This document shows positions 7,685 to 16,067 of a stretch of DNA of 55,663 nucleotides, one piece after another. The position numbers and the translations under genes were made by a program. The stretch spans positions 1 to 55,663 of the forward strand of contig JAFTGH010000052.1 of assembly GCA_017458005.1 (NCBI GenBank), written 5' to 3'. Under the pieces are notes generated by a model that saw only the letters and a program-made list of their open reading frames with translations, was not told where the DNA came from and ran no database searches. Source of the stretch: Prevotella sp. (GTDB lineage: Bacteria > Bacteroidota > Bacteroidia > Bacteroidales > Bacteroidaceae). The first letter of the stretch is position 1; every line of letters begins with the position of its first letter.

Positions 7685-8887
7685 ATGGAAGAATTGAAAA
7701 TCATTCAAATCATGAAGCGTGAAATGCAGGATGTTGTGGAGAACAACATCCTGCGCTTTTGGATGGATAAGATGCAGGACCATGAGCATGGCGGCTTCTA
7801 TGGAAGGATAGACGGTCATGAGGTGTTGCATCCAGAGGCAGAGAAGGGAGCGATCCTGAATGCCCGCATCCTCTGGTCGTTCTCTGCTGCCTATCGGGTT
7901 CTGAAGAAGTCCGAGTATTTGGAGATGGCGACTTATGCCAAGGAGTATTTTATCGAGCATTTCATCGATAAGGAACATGACGGTGTGTACTGGAGCGTCG
8001 ACTATGAGGGACATCCGTTGAATACCCGTAAACAGTTCTATGCCATCGGGTTTGCACTCTATGGCATGTCGGAGTATGCTCGTGCCACTGGCGACGAGGA
8101 AGCCTTGGACTATGCCCTCCAACTTTTTGACTGTATTGAGGAGCATGCCCTTGACCCACTATATAATGGGTATATCGAGGCTCAGACATGTGACTGGCAA
8201 CCTATTGCCGACATGCGTCTGTCGGAGTTGGATGCCAACTTCCCGAAGTCGCAGAACACGCATCTGCATATCATAGAGCCCTACGCTAACCTCTATCGGA
8301 TTTGTAAGTTACCTAAGGTGGAGAAAGCCTTGCGTAACATTATCAATATCTTCACAGACCATATCCTCAATCCTGAGACACATCATCTGGACCTCTTCTT
8401 CGAGAACGACTGGACTCGTGGGGCAGGACAGTTGGAGAGTTACGGGCATGATATCGAGTGCTCTTGGTTGATGCACGAGGCTGCATTGGTACTTGGCGAC
8501 AAGGAGGTGCTTGCCAAGATGGAGTCTATCGTCCGCATGGTGGCAAAGGCCTCAGAGAAAGGCTTGCGTCCTGATGGCTCGATGATCCATGAGGCAAACC
8601 TAGATACTGGTCATGTGGATGACGACCTGCACTGGTGGGTACAGGCAGAGAATGTGGTAGGTTGGATGAATATATACCAGCATTTTGGTGATGAGGATGC
8701 CCTGCATCATGCTGTCCGTTGTTGGCAGTATATCAAAGACAACCTCATCGACTATGAGCATGGGGAGTGGCATTGGAGCCGTCACCCCGATGGAACCTTG
8801 AATTTGGAAGATGATAAGGCTGGCTTCTGGAAGTGTCCTTATCATAATAGTCGCATGTGTTTAGAGATTATAGAGCGTTTTGAGTAA
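7685..8887 (+). CDS. Cellobiose/mannobiose 2-epimerase (AGE superfamily)
   Basis: A 400-residue cytoplasmic (alpha/alpha)6-barrel enzyme. It should convert 4-O-beta-mannosyl-mannose to 4-O-beta-mannosyl-glucose, the substrate of the GH130 enzyme. Family landmarks include HEHGGFYGRID near residue 33, NTHLHIIEPYANLYR (His193/His195), GQLESYGHDIECSWL (His255) and WKCPYHNSRMCLE (His387), which correspond to the catalytic histidines of the family. It is annotated in databases as cellobiose 2-epimerase; the mannobiose role is inferred from the operon. It starts 3 bp after the symporter and ends 1 bp before the phosphatase gene. Confidence 0.9.
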   Translation: MEELKIIQIMKREMQDVVENNILRFWMDKMQDHEHGGFYGRIDGHEVLHPEAEKGAILNARILWSFSAAYRVLKKSEYLEMATYAKEYFIEHFIDKEHDGVYWSVDYEGHPLNTRKQFYAIGFALYGMSEYARATGDEEALDYALQLFDCIEEHALDPLYNGYIEAQTCDWQPIADMRLSELDANFPKSQNTHLHIIEPYANLYRICKLPKVEKALRNIINIFTDHILNPETHHLDLFFENDWTRGAGQLESYGHDIECSWLMHEAALVLGDKEVLAKMESIVRMVAKASEKGLRPDGSMIHEANLDTGHVDDDLHWWVQAENVVGWMNIYQHFGDEDALHHAVRCWQYIKDNLIDYEHGEWHWSRHPDGTLNLEDDKAGFWKCPYHNSRMCLEIIERFE

Positions 8888-8888
8888 G

Positions 8889-10400
8889 ATGAGAAAACAA
8901 TTATTGACTATCTGTCTCATGGTTGCTGCCTTACAGGTTGCAGCCGAGAATCCTCGTCCACAGTTTGGCGAGAAGCCTAAACTCGTGGTGGGCATCGTGG
9001 TTGACCAGATGCGCTGGGACTACTTGTCTATATATTATAATAGGTTCACGCGCGAAGGCTTCCGTCGGATGATAGACGAGGGGTATAGTTTTGACAACTG
9101 CCTGATCAACTATCTGCCTACGGTAACGGCTATCGGACATACGAGTGCGTATACTGGAACGTCTCCTGCTTTCCATGGTATCTGTGGAAATACCTTTTTT
9201 ATAGATGGGAAACGGACGTACTGTTGTCAAGACAGTACGGTGAAGACGGTAGGAACGGATAATAAGAATGTTGGTAAGATGTCGCCTAAGAATCTGCTTG
9301 CCACTACGATAGGTGACCAGTTGCGCCTGCATACTAATTTCCGCTCTAAGGTCATAGGTGTGTCGTATAAAGACCGTGCCGCTATCTTCCCTGCCGGACA
9401 TGCCGCTAATGCAGCCTATTGGCTGGATATCAAAAACGGACAGTTTGTCACCAGTACCTACTATATGACAGAGTTGCCTCAATGGGTAAAGGATGTCAAT
9501 AAACGAATGAGCCAGCATCAGGAACTGAAGAAACTGGGTAAGGATGTCGGGCTTTCTCCGCTTGCTGGAACATTGACCGCTGATATGGCTATTGCGGCAT
9601 TGAAGGGTGAGAATTTAGGGAAAGGTGAGGAGACGGATATGCTATGTGTCAGTTTCTCCCAGACTGACCTCATTGGACATAAGTGGAGTACCCGTGGTGA
9701 ACACACCGATGAGGCATATCTTGAACTGGATAAGGATATCGCCCGTCTCTTTGACGCTCTGGACGAGCAGGTCGGGAAAGGAAACTATATCGCTTTCCTG
9801 ACGGCAGACCATGGTGCGGCGCATAACTCCCAATGGATGGAAGACAACAAGTTGCATGCGGGTAAATGGCTGTCAGAGAAACTGCGCAAAGACTTGGATA
9901 AATACGTGGCTTCCAAACTTGGGAATAGCAAATCGGTTATCCTCGGTATCATAGACTACCGTTTCTTCTTGGATAAGGAGGGGATTCGTCAGCAAGGTCT
10001 CGACTATCAGCAGGTGAAGGACGTGATAGTAGAGTATCTACGTCAGAGTCCAAACCTCTCTTTCGTGGTCGACTGCGAGAAGATAGCCACCTCCCCAATA
10101 CCTTCCATACTTCGTGACCGTATGCTTTTGGGATATAATTTCCATAGGAGCGGAGAGATCTTCGTCGTTCCCGAGCCAGGTTACTATGAGTTTGGCTCAT
10201 GGACTTCTCCAGTCGGAACCACTCATGGAGAGTGGAATCCCTATGATGCCCATATCCCATTATTGTTCTATGGGTGGCATGTTCCTCATGGCAGTCATGC
10301 CCAGGAAGTACATATCACAGATATCGCTCCAACAGTCTGCTCGTTGCTACATGTTCAACAACCCAATGCATGTATAGGAGACATATTGCAATTTGATTAA
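8889..10400 (+). CDS. PafA-like alkaline phosphatase superfamily protein, periplasmic
   Basis: A 503-residue exported protein (signal peptide of about 19-20 residues, cleaved near VAA|EN). It carries VVDQMRWDYL (metal-binding Asp39), LPTVTAIGHTSAYTG (probable nucleophile Thr80), SFSQTDLIGH, TADHGAAHNS and GTTHGEWNPYDAHIPLLFYG. These match phosphate-insensitive alkaline phosphatases such as Elizabethkingia PafA, which hydrolyse many phosphomonoesters. I chose ATG 8889; a TTG at 8880 would overlap the epimerase. It sits 1 bp after that gene and closes the mannan operon. A periplasmic phosphatase here is unexpected, because mannose-1-phosphate is made in the cytoplasm. A diesterase activity cannot be excluded. 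Confidence 0.82.
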   Translation: MRKQLLTICLMVAALQVAAENPRPQFGEKPKLVVGIVVDQMRWDYLSIYYNRFTREGFRRMIDEGYSFDNCLINYLPTVTAIGHTSAYTGTSPAFHGICGNTFFIDGKRTYCCQDSTVKTVGTDNKNVGKMSPKNLLATTIGDQLRLHTNFRSKVIGVSYKDRAAIFPAGHAANAAYWLDIKNGQFVTSTYYMTELPQWVKDVNKRMSQHQELKKLGKDVGLSPLAGTLTADMAIAALKGENLGKGEETDMLCVSFSQTDLIGHKWSTRGEHTDEAYLELDKDIARLFDALDEQVGKGNYIAFLTADHGAAHNSQWMEDNKLHAGKWLSEKLRKDLDKYVASKLGNSKSVILGIIDYRFFLDKEGIRQQGLDYQQVKDVIVEYLRQSPNLSFVVDCEKIATSPIPSILRDRMLLGYNFHRSGEIFVVPEPGYYEFGSWTSPVGTTHGEWNPYDAHIPLLFYGWHVPHGSHAQEVHITDIAPTVCSLLHVQQPNACIGDILQFD

Positions 10401-10454
10401 GTGTTGAGAAAACAATTTCTACAATAATGTGCTGATATATTGGAATTTATTGCG

Positions 10455-10462
10455 TACCTTTG
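10455..10462 (+). promoter_or_regulatory. -7 box upstream of the small HTH gene
   Basis: TACCTTTG at 10455-10462 is a perfect -7 element. A clear -33 TTTG is not seen at 19-21 bp. Start of transcription is expected near 10469, about 39 bp before the ATG. Confidence 0.6.
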
Positions 10463-10507
10463 CCGACGGAAAGGTAAGAAACAATTAACCAACACCGACA
10501 AAGACAG

Positions 10508-10720
10508 ATGAATATAGGCAAGCACATCGAAGAAATTCTAAGGAAGCAGGGAAAATCTGCTGCCTGGTTGGCTACGCAGATTCCATGCGAGCGTACGAAT
10601 GTTTACAACATTTTCAAGCGTAAGAGTTTGGACGTTCGTTTATTGATGCGTATCAGTACTATTTTGAATTATGACTTCTTTAAGGAATTGTCCGAAGAAG
10701 CATTTCCCAAGAACAAATAA
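10508..10720 (+). CDS. Small helix-turn-helix DNA-binding protein
   Basis: A 70-residue protein (MNIGKHIEEILRKQGKS ...). AWLATQIPCERTNVYNIFKRKSLDVRLLMRIS forms a likely Cro/C1-type helix-turn-helix at residues 18-50. It has its own -7 box (10455) and its own terminator (10727-10762), so it is a one-gene unit between the mannan operon and nuo. Similar small HTH proteins are common in Bacteroidales; the target is unknown. No dimerisation or effector domain is present. Linkage to nuo control is conceivable because of position, but nothing in the sequence shows it. Confidence 0.75.
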   Translation: MNIGKHIEEILRKQGKSAAWLATQIPCERTNVYNIFKRKSLDVRLLMRISTILNYDFFKELSEEAFPKNK

Positions 10721-10726
10721 ATTGAA

Positions 10727-10762
10727 GCCGTTGCCATTTGTGGTGACGGCTTTTATTTATTT
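10727..10762 (+). terminator. Terminator of the small HTH gene
   Basis: Stem GCCGTTGCC (10727-10735) pairs with GGTGACGGC (10742-10750), with two wobbles and a 6-nt loop. A T-rich tail runs 10751-10762. It lies 6 bp after the HTH stop. Confidence 0.8.
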
Positions 10763-10806
10763 GTAAAGTTTTTGATATTTATACCTTTTCTTTGCAAAGA
10801 ATTTTG

Positions 10807-10814
10807 TACCTTTG
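10807..10814 (+). promoter_or_regulatory. -7 box of the nuo operon
   Basis: TACCTTTG at 10807-10814, 32 bp before the nuoA ATG. A second, weaker TACCTTTT lies at 10782-10789. No ideal -33 is found. The position shows that nuoA starts at 10846 and not at an earlier in-frame ATG at 10792, which would precede the transcription start. Confidence 0.65.
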
Positions 10815-10845
10815 CACTCAAATTGAATTCAATATTATTTATTTT

Positions 10846-11196
10846 ATGAACTTTACTTTGTTAATTACCGTCATCCTGACGGCTATTACATTGGTGGTAG
10901 CGGCTTACATCATTGCTAAGTTGATAGGTCCACGATCCTATAACAAGGTAAAAGGCGAACCGTATGAGTGCGGTATTCCGACAAAAGGCTCGTCATGGTT
11001 ACCTGTGACAGTAGGATTCTACCTGTTTGCCATCTTGTTCCTCATGTTTGATGTGGAGACCATCTTCCTCTATCCATGGGCAGTCGTCGTGAAGGAGTTT
11101 GGTACAGCGGCATTGCTGAGTATCGGCTTCTTCTTGGTTGTTTTAGTGTTCGGGCTGGTTTATGCCTGGAAGAAAGGAGACTTAGAATGGAAGTAA
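10846..11196 (+). CDS. nuoA: Complex I subunit NuoA
   Basis: A 116-residue membrane protein with three hydrophobic segments (about residues 3-27, 58-80, 88-108). It contains GPRSYNKVKGEPYECGIP with the conserved loop Cys, and LFLMFDVETIFLYPWAV, the family's acidic helix. NuoA packs near the quinone channel between the membrane and peripheral arms of the proton-pumping quinone reductase. The gene overlaps nuoB by 10 nt and opens an eleven-subunit operon, counting the CD fusion as two. Start 10846 is set by the promoter at 10807. Confidence 0.95.
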   Translation: MNFTLLITVILTAITLVVAAYIIAKLIGPRSYNKVKGEPYECGIPTKGSSWLPVTVGFYLFAILFLMFDVETIFLYPWAVVVKEFGTAALLSIGFFLVVLVFGLVYAWKKGDLEWK

Positions 11197-11900
11197 GGAA
11201 ACCCCACATCAAGAGTATTCCCTACGAAGAGTGGAATGACAATGACTCTCTGGAGAAGATCGTTGATGAACTCCATGAGGGTGGTGTGAATGTTGTGACA
11301 GGAACACTGGATCAGTTGATCAACTGGGGACGTGCCAACTCCCTTTGGTCACTGACCTTTGCCACCTCATGCTGCGGCATCGAGTTCATGGCATGTGGTT
11401 GTTCTCGTTATGACTTTGCCCGTTTCGGTTTTGAGGTGACTCGTAACTCTCCTCGTCAGGCTGACTTGATTATGTGTGCAGGAACTATCACTCATAAGAT
11501 GGCACCTGCCTTGAAGCGCCTGTATGATGAGATGGCTGAGCCCAAGTATGTGATTGCTGTAGGCGGTTGCGCTATCAGTGGCGGTCCGTTTAAGTCGAGT
11601 TATCATGTGGTGAAGGGTATCGAGGAAATTGTTCCTGTCGATGTCTTCATCCCAGGTTGTCCTCCACGTCCTGAGGCAATCATGTATGGCATGATGCAGT
11701 TGCAGCGTAAGGTGAAGATCGAGAAGTTCTTCGGTGGTGCCAACCACAAGCAGACTGCTGCGGAGAAAGAACTTGGTGTCTCCAATGAGGAACTGACATT
11801 CCGTTCGAAGTTAGGCGATCATCGTCGTGAGCCAATCGTGGTGACGGACGTTCCTCAGGATTTCGTCGAAGAGTTAAAGAAGGAGGAGGCTGCCGTATGA
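11187..11900 (+). CDS. nuoB: Complex I subunit NuoB (cluster N2)
   Basis: A 237-residue peripheral subunit that binds the terminal 4Fe-4S cluster N2 and hands electrons to quinone. Ligands are visible: the tandem cysteines in SCCGIEFMACG (Cys62/Cys63), GGCAISGG (Cys128) and IPGCPPRPEA (Cys158). The tail after about residue 180 is long and charged and may be lineage-specific. The start at 11187 lies within the end of nuoA (10-nt overlap); an earlier in-frame start is not supported. The stop overlaps nuoCD by 4 nt. Confidence 0.96.
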   Translation: MEVRKPHIKSIPYEEWNDNDSLEKIVDELHEGGVNVVTGTLDQLINWGRANSLWSLTFATSCCGIEFMACGCSRYDFARFGFEVTRNSPRQADLIMCAGTITHKMAPALKRLYDEMAEPKYVIAVGGCAISGGPFKSSYHVVKGIEEIVPVDVFIPGCPPRPEAIMYGMMQLQRKVKIEKFFGGANHKQTAAEKELGVSNEELTFRSKLGDHRREPIVVTDVPQDFVEELKKEEAAV

Positions 11901-13510
11901 AGTTAGAATTCTTATCTTTTGATTTCGACAAGTTCGCACAGGAGATGCAGGACTTGAAAGAGAGGAAGGGCTTCGACTACCTCGTAACGATTGTTGGTGA
12001 GGACTTCGGCGCCGAGGAGGAACTTGGTTGTATCTATATCTTGGAGAACACCAATACCCATGAGCGTTGCTCCGTAAAAATGCTTGCCCGTACACAGGTT
12101 TGTGGCGATGGTATCGCCGCAAACGGAACTGGTGAGACTGACGGACAGGTGATTCCCTATATTCCTTCCGTGATTAATATCTGGAAGGTTGCTGATCTGT
12201 TAGAGCGTGAGGTCTATGACTTCTTCGGCATCGTGTTCCTTGGTCATCCTGATATGCGTCGCCTGTTCCTGAGAAGTGATTTCAAAGGCTATCCCTTCCG
12301 TAAGGATTGGCAGTTTAATGACGCTTATACCTTGGAGGATGACAATGAGCCAGACTATGGACTGGAGTATTTCCTGGACAAGGATGGTAACCTGCAGTCC
12401 AAGCAGAATAAACTCTTTACCGCTGATGACTATGTGATCAATATCGGCCCTCAGCATCCTTCCACCCATGGTGTGCTGCGCTTGCAGACCGTATTGGATG
12501 GTGAGACCGTGAAACGTGTCTATCCGCATCTGGGTTATATCCATCGTGGTATCGAGAAGATGTGTGAGACGATGACCTATCCCCAGTCGCTTGCCTTGAC
12601 CGACCGACTGAACTACCTGTCGGCAATGATGCACCGTCATGCGTTGGTAGGTGTCATCGAGGAAGGTATGGGTGTGGAACTCACTGACCGTATCAAGTAT
12701 ATCCGTACCATCATGGATGAGTTGCAGCGTCTGGATTCCCACCTGCTGTATGTGGGATGTTGCGCACAGGATATGGGAGCGTTGACGGCTTTCCTCTATT
12801 CGATGCGTGACCGTGAGCATGTGCTTAACTGTCTGGAGGAGACGACAGGTGGTCGCCTGATTCAGAACTATTATAGAATAGGTGGCTTGCAGGATGATAT
12901 TGATCCCAACTTCGTGAAGAATGTCAAGGACCTCGTGGCATACATGAAACCGATTATCCAGGAGTATGTCGACGTGTTCGGTGACAATATCATTACCCAT
13001 AACCGCTTTGAGCATGTCGGTCCGATGAGTAAGTCCGACTGTATCAGTTATGCGGTGACAGGTCCTGCCGGACGTGCTTCCGGTTGGGAGAACGATGTGC
13101 GTAAGAACCATCCGTATGATATGTACGACAAGGTGGAGTGGGAGCAGATCACGATGACAGGGTGTGACACGATGGACCGTTACACTTGTCATATCAACGA
13201 GATGTACCAGAGCCTGCATATCATCGAGCAACTCATTGACAATATCCCTGAGGGTGACTTCTATGTAAAGCAGAAGCCCATTATCAAAGTGCCTGAGGGA
13301 CAGTGGTACTTCTCTGTGGAGGGTGCCAGTGGTGAGTTCGGTGTCTATCTTGACTCTCGTGGCGACAAGAGTCCTTATCGTCTGAAGATGCGTCCGATGG
13401 GCTTGTCTTTGACGGGTGCCCTTGATCCAATGCTGCGTGGTCAGAAGATTGCCGACCTGGTTGCCACAGGTGCTGCTATTGACTTTGTAATTCCTGATAT
13501 TGACAGATAG
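11897..13510 (+). CDS. nuoCD: Complex I fused subunit NuoCD
   Basis: A 537-residue fusion. Residues 1 to about 150 are the NuoC (30 kDa) domain, with VADLLEREVYDFFGIVFLGHPDMRRL. After a linker of about 25 residues, INIGPQHPSTHGVLRL begins the NuoD (49 kDa) domain, which with NuoB forms the quinone site. The C-terminal end DFVIPDIDR is typical. C-D fusions are known in several bacterial groups. No nuoE, nuoF or nuoG follows; the next gene is nuoH after a 38-nt A-rich repetitive spacer. Confidence 0.96.
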   Translation: MKLEFLSFDFDKFAQEMQDLKERKGFDYLVTIVGEDFGAEEELGCIYILENTNTHERCSVKMLARTQVCGDGIAANGTGETDGQVIPYIPSVINIWKVADLLEREVYDFFGIVFLGHPDMRRLFLRSDFKGYPFRKDWQFNDAYTLEDDNEPDYGLEYFLDKDGNLQSKQNKLFTADDYVINIGPQHPSTHGVLRLQTVLDGETVKRVYPHLGYIHRGIEKMCETMTYPQSLALTDRLNYLSAMMHRHALVGVIEEGMGVELTDRIKYIRTIMDELQRLDSHLLYVGCCAQDMGALTAFLYSMRDREHVLNCLEETTGGRLIQNYYRIGGLQDDIDPNFVKNVKDLVAYMKPIIQEYVDVFGDNIITHNRFEHVGPMSKSDCISYAVTGPAGRASGWENDVRKNHPYDMYDKVEWEQITMTGCDTMDRYTCHINEMYQSLHIIEQLIDNIPEGDFYVKQKPIIKVPEGQWYFSVEGASGEFGVYLDSRGDKSPYRLKMRPMGLSLTGALDPMLRGQKIADLVATGAAIDFVIPDIDR

Positions 13511-13548
13511 TCGAAAAGTAAAAAGGTAAAAAAGTAAAAAGGTAAAAT
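13511..13548 (+). repeat. A-rich tandem spacer between nuoCD and nuoH
   Basis: 38 nt built from alternating GGTAAAA and AGTAAAA words. A 26-nt run is shared exactly with the nuoK-nuoL spacer (16028-16067). It ends just before the nuoH ATG and may affect ribosome loading. Confidence 0.8.
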
Positions 13549-14637
13549 ATGTTCGACTTTTCTATAGTAACACAATGGTTCGACCAACTGCTGCAGGTAA
13601 CGTTAGGTTGCCCTAGTTGGTTGGCGATATTGATAGAGTGCGTACTGGTGGGTGTCGCTATCTTGGTAGGATATGCGTTGATAGCCATCGTATTGATATT
13701 CATGGAGCGTAAGGTCTGTGCCTACTTCCAGTGCCGTCTGGGCCCGATGCGAGTAGGCTACTGGGGCTTGCTACAGGTTTTTGCCGACGTGCTGAAGATG
13801 CTCATCAAGGAGATTTTCTTCGTCGACCGTGCGGACAAGTTCCTGTATGCCGTTGCTCCTCTTCTGGTGATCATCGGTTCTGTGGGCGCTTTTGCTTTCC
13901 TGCCTTGGAACAATGGCGCGACAGTCATCGACTTCAATGTGGGCGTGTTCCTGCTGACTGCCGTATCCTCTTTGGGTGTCATCGGCATCTTCCTTGCCGG
14001 TTGGGGCTCCAATAACAAGTATTCGGTAGTATCGGCAATGCGTAGCGCTGTTCAGATGATCTCTTACGAGATGTCGTTGTGTCTCTGCCTGATCACTGCG
14101 GTGATCCTGACAGGTACGATGCAGATGTCTGGTATCGTGGAGGCACAGACTGGTCCTTTCAAGTGGCTGATCTGCCAGGGTCATATCCCGGCACTGATTG
14201 CTTTCTTCGTATTCCTCATTGCAGGTAATGCGGAGGCAAACCGTGGTCCGTTCGATATGGCGGAGGCAGAGAGTGAGTTGACCGCAGGACATCATACAGA
14301 GTATTCTGGTATGGGCTTTGGTTTCTTCTACCTCGCTGAGTTCCTGAACCTGTTTATCAATGCGGGTATTGCCGCCACCGTATTCCTTGGTGGATGGGCT
14401 CCCCTGAACATTGGTATTGAGTCTTTCGATGCCGTGATGAACTACATCCCGGGTGTCGTCTGGTTTATGGGTAAGGCATTTGGTCTGGTATGGATTCTGA
14501 TGTGGATTAAATGGACGTTCCCCCGTCTGCGTATCGACCAGATCCTGAAACTGGAGTGGAAGTATCTGATGCCACTGGCACTGGTCAATCTGGTGTTGAT
14601 GACGGTAGTCGTGGCTTTAGGCCTATATATTAAATAA
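13549..14637 (+). CDS. nuoH: Complex I subunit NuoH
   Basis: A 362-residue membrane subunit with about eight transmembrane segments. It carries FMERKVCAYFQCRLGPMRVGYWGLLQVFADVLKM, the ND1/NuoH signature, and AEANRGPFDMAEAESELTAGHHTEYSGM, the conserved acidic loop facing the quinone chamber. It connects NuoB/D to the proton-pumping modules. An unusual A-rich spacer precedes it; nuoI follows after 9 bp. Confidence 0.96.
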   Translation: MFDFSIVTQWFDQLLQVTLGCPSWLAILIECVLVGVAILVGYALIAIVLIFMERKVCAYFQCRLGPMRVGYWGLLQVFADVLKMLIKEIFFVDRADKFLYAVAPLLVIIGSVGAFAFLPWNNGATVIDFNVGVFLLTAVSSLGVIGIFLAGWGSNNKYSVVSAMRSAVQMISYEMSLCLCLITAVILTGTMQMSGIVEAQTGPFKWLICQGHIPALIAFFVFLIAGNAEANRGPFDMAEAESELTAGHHTEYSGMGFGFFYLAEFLNLFINAGIAATVFLGGWAPLNIGIESFDAVMNYIPGVVWFMGKAFGLVWILMWIKWTFPRLRIDQILKLEWKYLMPLALVNLVLMTVVVALGLYIK

Positions 14638-14646
14638 GGTATAGCA

Positions 14647-15192
14647 ATGGAAGAAAATAAATCATATTTCGGAGAAATCGGGCACGCTCTCAAGACCCTT
14701 GCCACTGGTATGGGAGTCACTTGGAAGGAGTATTTCAAGGACTTCTTCACCAACAAGTCGACAGAGCAGTATCCTGAGAACCGTAAGACGACGCTGCATG
14801 TCGCTAAACGTCATCGCGGACGCTTGGTGTTCAAGCGCAATGAGGACGGTTCCTACAAATGTACGGCTTGCACCTTGTGTGAGAAGTCCTGCCCTAATGG
14901 CACCATTAAGATTACTTCCCACATGCAGGAGGATCCTGAGACGGGAAAGAAGAAGAAGGTGCTGGACGACTATCTCTACGATCTGGGCGACTGCATGTTC
15001 TGTCAGTTATGTACCAACGCTTGTAATTTCGATGCCATTGAGTTCACCAATGACTTCGAGAATGCGGTGTTTGACCGTAGCAAACTGGTGCTTCACCTCG
15101 ACAAGGAGGTCTATCAGGGCGGTTCCCTGCCTCATCTGATAGAGGGTGGTGCTCCCCAGCAGATTGGTAAGTTTAATACTAAAACAAAGTAA
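14647..15192 (+). CDS. nuoI: Complex I subunit NuoI (2 x 4Fe-4S ferredoxin)
   Basis: A 181-residue peripheral subunit. Two ferredoxin motifs are complete: CTACTLCEKSCP (Cys72, 75, 78, 82) and CMFCQLCTNAC (Cys116, 119, 122, 126). They hold clusters N6a and N6b, which pass electrons to NuoB. In this operon, lacking NuoEFG, NuoI or an attached partner is the likely entry point for electrons, possibly from ferredoxin or flavodoxin; that is inference from similar Bacteroidota enzymes. nuoJ starts 5 bp later. Confidence 0.96.
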   Translation: MEENKSYFGEIGHALKTLATGMGVTWKEYFKDFFTNKSTEQYPENRKTTLHVAKRHRGRLVFKRNEDGSYKCTACTLCEKSCPNGTIKITSHMQEDPETGKKKKVLDDYLYDLGDCMFCQLCTNACNFDAIEFTNDFENAVFDRSKLVLHLDKEVYQGGSLPHLIEGGAPQQIGKFNTKTK

Positions 15193-15197
15193 GGACT

Positions 15198-15719
15198 ATG
15201 GCTAATATGATCATGTTTTGTATCCTCGCCGTCCTCATCCTCGGTTCTGCCGTGATGTGTGTGGTGACGACGCGGATTATGCGAGCCGCAACATTTATGT
15301 TGTTTGTGCTCTTAGGTGTGGCAGGTCTTTACTTCCTGCTCGATTACACGTATTTAGGTGCGGCACAGGTGGCTGTCTATGCAGGTGGTGTGACGATGAT
15401 ATACGTCTTTGCCATCCAGTTGGTCAGCAAACGTACCCTGCAAGGAACGATAGAGCGCATCAAGACCAGTCGCATGTTGTGGGGCGGTCTGTTGAGTTTG
15501 ATCAGTTGTGCGGTCGTCATCCTGGTGCTGCTGAAGACTCAGTTTATGTATAATGCCATGGCAGTAGCCGACGTGGAGTTGCCGATGAAGAAGATCGGTC
15601 AGGCAATGGTGGGAGCCGACAAGTATCAGTATGTGCTTCCCTTTGAGTTCATCTCCCTGTTCCTACTTGCCTGTATCATTGGTGGTTTGGTTATATCAAG
15701 AAAGGAGGAGAGAGAATAA
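15198..15719 (+). CDS. nuoJ: Complex I subunit NuoJ
   Basis: A 173-residue membrane subunit with five hydrophobic segments and the ND6-like stretch LDYTYLGAAQVAVYAGGVTMIYVFAIQLV (about residues 49-77), whose pi-bulge helix takes part in coupling. The stop TAA overlaps the nuoK ATG by one base. Confidence 0.94.
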   Translation: MANMIMFCILAVLILGSAVMCVVTTRIMRAATFMLFVLLGVAGLYFLLDYTYLGAAQVAVYAGGVTMIYVFAIQLVSKRTLQGTIERIKTSRMLWGGLLSLISCAVVILVLLKTQFMYNAMAVADVELPMKKIGQAMVGADKYQYVLPFEFISLFLLACIIGGLVISRKEERE

Positions 15720-16027
15720 TGGTACCTGTAGAATGTTATTTCGTGCTTAGCGCACTTCTGTTCTTCATCGGTGTTTACGGCTTTATCACTCGTCGTAACC
15801 TGCTTGCCATGCTCATCTCCGTGGAGTTGGTGCTTAACGCCGTTGATATCAACTTTGCCGCTTTCAACCGTCTGCTCTATCCTGGTTCTATGGAGGGTAT
15901 GTTTATGACGGTCTTTGTGATTGGTGTGGCAGCCGCCGAGTCGGCTGTTGCTATTGCGATTATCCTCAATGTCTTCCGCAACTTCAAGAGCGATAGCGTT
16001 GACAGTATTAAGAATATGAAATGGTAG
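15719..16027 (+). CDS. nuoK: Complex I subunit NuoK
   Basis: A 102-residue subunit with three transmembrane helices. RRNLLAMLISVELVLNAVDINF carries Glu36, the same position as the functionally important Glu36 of E. coli NuoK, and AAAESAVAIAIILN carries the second conserved acidic residue. Start codon ATG shares its first base with the nuoJ stop. It is followed by the second A-rich spacer. Confidence 0.95.
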   Translation: MVPVECYFVLSALLFFIGVYGFITRRNLLAMLISVELVLNAVDINFAAFNRLLYPGSMEGMFMTVFVIGVAAAESAVAIAIILNVFRNFKSDSVDSIKNMKW

Positions 16028-16067
16028 TTAAAGGTAAAAAAGTAAAAAGGTAAAAAAGTAAAAGACT
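16028..16067 (+). repeat. A-rich tandem spacer between nuoK and nuoL
   Basis: 40 nt of repeated GGTAAAA/AGTAAAA words ending in GACT before the nuoL ATG. It shares an uninterrupted 26-nt run with the nuoCD-nuoH spacer. Confidence 0.8.

Noticed and set aside
7412-8146. 244-codon minus-strand open frame over the symporter and epimerase genes
   Set aside because: It is antisense to two well-supported genes and has no recognisable domain.
12200-13231. 343-codon minus-strand open frame over nuoCD
   Set aside because: It lies fully antisense to the conserved NuoD domain; His/Thr/Met-rich composition is typical of antisense frames of this codon usage.
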